Assembly: GCF_011317445.1 (NCBI RefSeq)
Contig: NZ_JAAAPL010000003.1
Span: 124,001-188,000 of the forward strand
Direction of reading: 5' to 3'
DNA: 64,000 nt
DNA from: Chelativorans multitrophicus
Lineage (GTDB): Bacteria > Pseudomonadota > Alphaproteobacteria > Rhizobiales > Rhizobiaceae
The notes under the pieces are model-generated. The model saw only the letters and a list, made by a program, of their open reading frames with translations. It did not search any database and was not told the DNA's origin. Below, piece after piece: positions 61,983-64,000 of the stretch (position 1 is its first letter; each line of letters opens with the position of its first letter). Made by a program: the position numbers and the translations under genes.

Positions 61983-63023
61983 ATGGCGAGGCGAAGAAGC
62001 GGTGAGGCGCGCCGCGAGGTGGTGGTGATCACCGGCGCATCCGCCGGGGTCGGCCGGGCGGTGGCTCACCGCTTTGCGCGGTCGGGCGCGGCTGTGGCGC
62101 TTATCGCGCGGGACCAGGCCGCGCTTGAGGAAACGAAGGCGGAGGTGGAAGCTGAAGGTGGGCATGCCATGGTGCTGCCGCTGGATCTGGCCGATTCCGA
62201 TGCCGTCTTCGCCGCCGCTCGTGACATTGAGGAAGAACTTGGACCCATCGATGTCTGGATCAACAACGCGATGGCCACGATCTTTTCGCCTCTCTCCGAG
62301 ATAAGGCCGGAGGAGTTCCGTCGCGTTACGGAAACCACTTATCTGGGCTATGTGCATGGAACCATGGCCGCACTCCAGCACATGCGCCGGCGCAACCGCG
62401 GTGTGATCGTGCAAGTCGGCTCCGCGCTCTCCTATCGCGGAATTCCCCTGCAATCGGCCTATTGCGGAGCCAAGCACGCCATTCGAGGCTTCACGGACTC
62501 GCTGCGTTGCGAACTGATCCACGAAAGAAGCCGGATCAAGCTCACCACGGTGCATCTGCCTGCGGTCAACACACCGCAATTTGATTGGGCGCGCACGCAT
62601 CTCGCCAACGAGCCCCGTCCGGTCGCGCCCGTCTTCCAGCCGGAAGTGGCGGCCGAAGCGATCTTCGATGCCTCCCGCAATCCTCGCCGCGAAGTGTGGC
62701 TCGGTTCCAGCACGGCTCAGGTTATTCTGGGCAACGCCCTCGCGCCCTGGCTTCTCGACAGATATCTGGCGCGCGTTTGCTATGAAGGGCAGCAGCGGCA
62801 GCGGCAATTGCCGCGGGGTCGCGCGGACAACCTGTTTCATCCGGTGCACGAACCGCACAGCACGCACGGATCTTTCGATAAGGAGGCTTCGTCCTCGGCC
62901 CTCGCTTTTTCGGAAAACACGTTGAGAATTGCCGCTGCCGTGGCGGGATTGGGAGCGGCGATGATTGTCGGCGTTCTGGCGCGAGGCGCCCTGTCCGCCC
63001 GGTCGTTTCCGCGGAGGCGCTGA
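61983..63023 (+). CDS. SDR-family oxidoreductase with C-terminal membrane segment
   Basis: A 346-residue SDR: ITGASAGVGRAVAHRFARSG cofactor motif, NNAMA, VGSALSYRG with Ser, YCGAKHA with Tyr/Lys. After the usual domain (about 260 residues) a tail leads to a hydrophobic segment at about 315-340 (LRIAAAVAGLGAAMIVGVLARGAL) that probably anchors it in the inner membrane. GGAGGAG lies upstream of the ATG. Similar membrane-tailed SDRs occur in rhizobial stress loci. The substrate is unknown. Confidence 0.88.
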   Translation: MARRRSGEARREVVVITGASAGVGRAVAHRFARSGAAVALIARDQAALEETKAEVEAEGGHAMVLPLDLADSDAVFAAARDIEEELGPIDVWINNAMATIFSPLSEIRPEEFRRVTETTYLGYVHGTMAALQHMRRRNRGVIVQVGSALSYRGIPLQSAYCGAKHAIRGFTDSLRCELIHERSRIKLTTVHLPAVNTPQFDWARTHLANEPRPVAPVFQPEVAAEAIFDASRNPRREVWLGSSTAQVILGNALAPWLLDRYLARVCYEGQQRQRQLPRGRADNLFHPVHEPHSTHGSFDKEASSSALAFSENTLRIAAAVAGLGAAMIVGVLARGALSARSFPRRR

Positions 63024-63101
63024 CAGCCGGTCTGCTGGAACATTCGGAGCGGGCATGGGTTTGGGCCGCATTGCCTTTGGCCTCACTCGAGGGAGCATCC
63101 G

Positions 63102-63761
63102 ATGCGTCACAGACACCATAATCATGGCACCGGCCGTGCCATAGCAGCCGGAATGCTGGGTGCTGCAGCTGGCGCCGTCGTCCTGATGGCCGCCCGCAGC
63201 ATGATGAGAAACAACTATCCAACAGGCCCCGAGGACTCGCCGCGACACGCCTGGCGACGCGGCGCCAGCAGCCGGTGGCGCGAGGGGGCCGTGGTTGGCA
63301 GAAGCATTACGGTGAACGCGCCGCGAGAGGAGGTTTATTCCCGCTGGCGTGACTTCACGACCTTCCCGAACTTCATGGAAAATGTGGTCTCCGTGACGCC
63401 GCTCGACCAGACACGCTCGCGATGGGTGGTGGAAGGGCCGGCCGGCAGCACGATTGAATTCGAGACAAGGATCACGGAGGATCGGCCCAACGAACTGATC
63501 GCCTGGGAGTCGGACGAGGACGCCGAAGTGCGCAACAGCGGCCGCGTCACGTTCCGTGATGCGCCGGGCGGCCGCGGCACGGAGATTGAGGCGGTCATTG
63601 CCTACGATCCTCCTGGCGGCGCTGTCGGCCGTATGGCGGCGAAACTCTTCCAGAAGGAGCCTGGGATCCAGGCAAAGCGGGAGCTCCGCCGTTTCAAGCA
63701 ACTGATGGAAACGGGCGAGATCGCTACCGCCGCCTCCGGCTCAGCCGCACCCAGCACTTGA
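63102..63761 (+). CDS. SRPBCC-family protein with N-terminal membrane segment
   Basis: A 219-residue protein. After a His-rich start there is one hydrophobic stretch (AIAAGMLGAAAGAVVLMAA, residues about 13-31). It is followed from about 65 by a START/SRPBCC domain of the polyketide-cyclase/coenzyme Q-binding type (SITVNAPREEVYSRWRDFTTFPNFM, RWVVEGPAGSTIEFETRI, LIAWESDEDAEVRNSGRVTF). It probably binds a hydrophobic ligand at the membrane. GGGAGC precedes the ATG. It sits between the membrane SDR and a zinc alcohol dehydrogenase in one apparent operon. Confidence 0.88.
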   Translation: MRHRHHNHGTGRAIAAGMLGAAAGAVVLMAARSMMRNNYPTGPEDSPRHAWRRGASSRWREGAVVGRSITVNAPREEVYSRWRDFTTFPNFMENVVSVTPLDQTRSRWVVEGPAGSTIEFETRITEDRPNELIAWESDEDAEVRNSGRVTFRDAPGGRGTEIEAVIAYDPPGGAVGRMAAKLFQKEPGIQAKRELRRFKQLMETGEIATAASGSAAPST

Positions 63762-63772
63762 GGGTGTAGCGA

Positions 63773-64000
63773 ATGCGCGCCCTCGTCTGGCATGGAAAGC
63801 ATGACGTTCGCGTGGAGACAGTTGACGATCCAAAGATCGTCAACCCGCGCGACGCGATCATAAAAATAACCTCGACTGCGATCTGCGGCTCGGATCTTCA
63901 CCTTTACGACGGCGTCATCCCCGCGATCCGTCCGGGGGATATTCTGGGCCACGAATTCATGGGCGAGGTCGTCGAGGTAGGAAAGGGCAATAGCCGGCTA
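63773..64000 (+). CDS. Zinc-dependent alcohol dehydrogenase, 5' part
   Basis: The first 76 codons are present and the frame runs off the window. [20 protein letters not shown], the zinc-ligand region [12 protein letters not shown] and the [12 protein letters not shown] motif identify a medium-chain zinc dehydrogenase of the glutathione-dependent formaldehyde-dehydrogenase-like group. ATG at 63773 follows GAGGGTG. It lies 11 bases after the SRPBCC gene. Confidence 0.9.
   Translation, partial: MRALVWHGKHDVRVETVDDPKIVNPRDAIIKITSTAICGSDLHLYDGVIPAIRPGDILGHEFMGEVVEVGKGNSRL

Noticed and set aside
61515-63701. A 728-codon open frame on the minus strand
   Set aside because: It lies opposite the TreS-like, SDR and SRPBCC genes, which have clear family motifs and ribosome sites. 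Its translation is low-complexity and resembles nothing; it is a GC-driven shadow.
1-64000. tRNA genes, CRISPR arrays, insertion sequences, integrases and toxin-antitoxin pairs
   Set aside because: I looked for these across the window and saw no cloverleaf, regular spaced repeats, transposase or integrase motifs. A tRNA or CRISPR scanner would be needed to exclude small ones.

Overview
The window looks like part of an alphaproteobacterial replicon, most likely a member of the Hyphomicrobiales (Rhizobiaceae/Phyllobacteriaceae type). The reasons are GC-rich coding DNA, densely overlapping operons full of ABC and TRAP solute transporters, an IolC-DUF2090 fusion of the kind found in rhizobia, and a small RNA with three anti-Shine-Dalgarno loops that resembles the rhizobial alpha-r14 (NfeR1) family. 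No rRNA, tRNA, CRISPR array, transposase or phage gene was seen. It reads as accessory catabolic DNA followed by a cell-surface and storage-sugar region.

Region 1 (1-19.1 kb): a partial MalY-type aminotransferase and a GMC flavoprotein run rightward. Leftward come a hydantoinase/oxoprolinase pair (HyuA-HyuB) with a cupin-like protein. Next is a long leftward unit encoding an HpcH-type aldolase, a PDC-hydrolase-like amidohydrolase and a complete peptide/opine-type ABC importer (fused double ATPase, two permeases, binding protein). Upstream of it lie an unrecognised 390-residue protein, an EPTP/EAR-repeat beta-propeller protein and a LysR regulator. A perfect 8-7-8 palindrome (ATTGATTG-N7-CAATCAAT) sits in front of both leftward operons, and a rearranged copy sits in front of lysR, so these probably form one LysR regulon.

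Region 2 (19.5-30.2 kb): a second self-contained catabolic regulon built around a GntR/FadR-type repressor. It holds a luciferase-like monooxygenase, an FMN reductase, a quinol-monooxygenase-like protein, a plant Tm-1-like system split into two genes (UPF0261 plus a TIM-barrel PEP-hydrolase-like protein), a xylose-isomerase-like TIM barrel, a cupin, a three-part TRAP transporter and an SDR. Four near-identical sites (consensus TTTGGTATTTGGTATACC) plus one diverged site precede every transcription unit. The substrate is not evident. This is the best candidate for an undescribed pathway.

Region 3 (30.4-42.4 kb): a sugar/polyol regulon. Leftward: SDR, ribose-type ABC importer, GMC oxidoreductase, aldose-epimerase-like protein. 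Rightward: IolC-DUF2090, an RpiR regulator, a zinc alcohol dehydrogenase and an SMP-30 lactonase. The divergent promoter carries an inverted repeat lying exactly in the -35/-10 spacer.

Region 4 (42.8-51.2 kb): a surface-polysaccharide cluster with a frameshifted glycosyltransferase, a GT2, WecB, a GT4, a methyltransferase-coiled coil-glycosyltransferase fusion, and the Wzt/Wzm ABC exporter.

Region 5 (51.7-64 kb): alpha-glucan/trehalose-type carbohydrate metabolism (GT4, glycogen-debranching-like enzyme, two GH13 enzymes) and stress-type genes (SDR with a C-terminal membrane anchor, SRPBCC protein, start of a zinc alcohol dehydrogenase). A DUF1428 gene, an AraC regulator, a SAF-domain dehydrogenase and the alpha-r14-like sRNA are interspersed.
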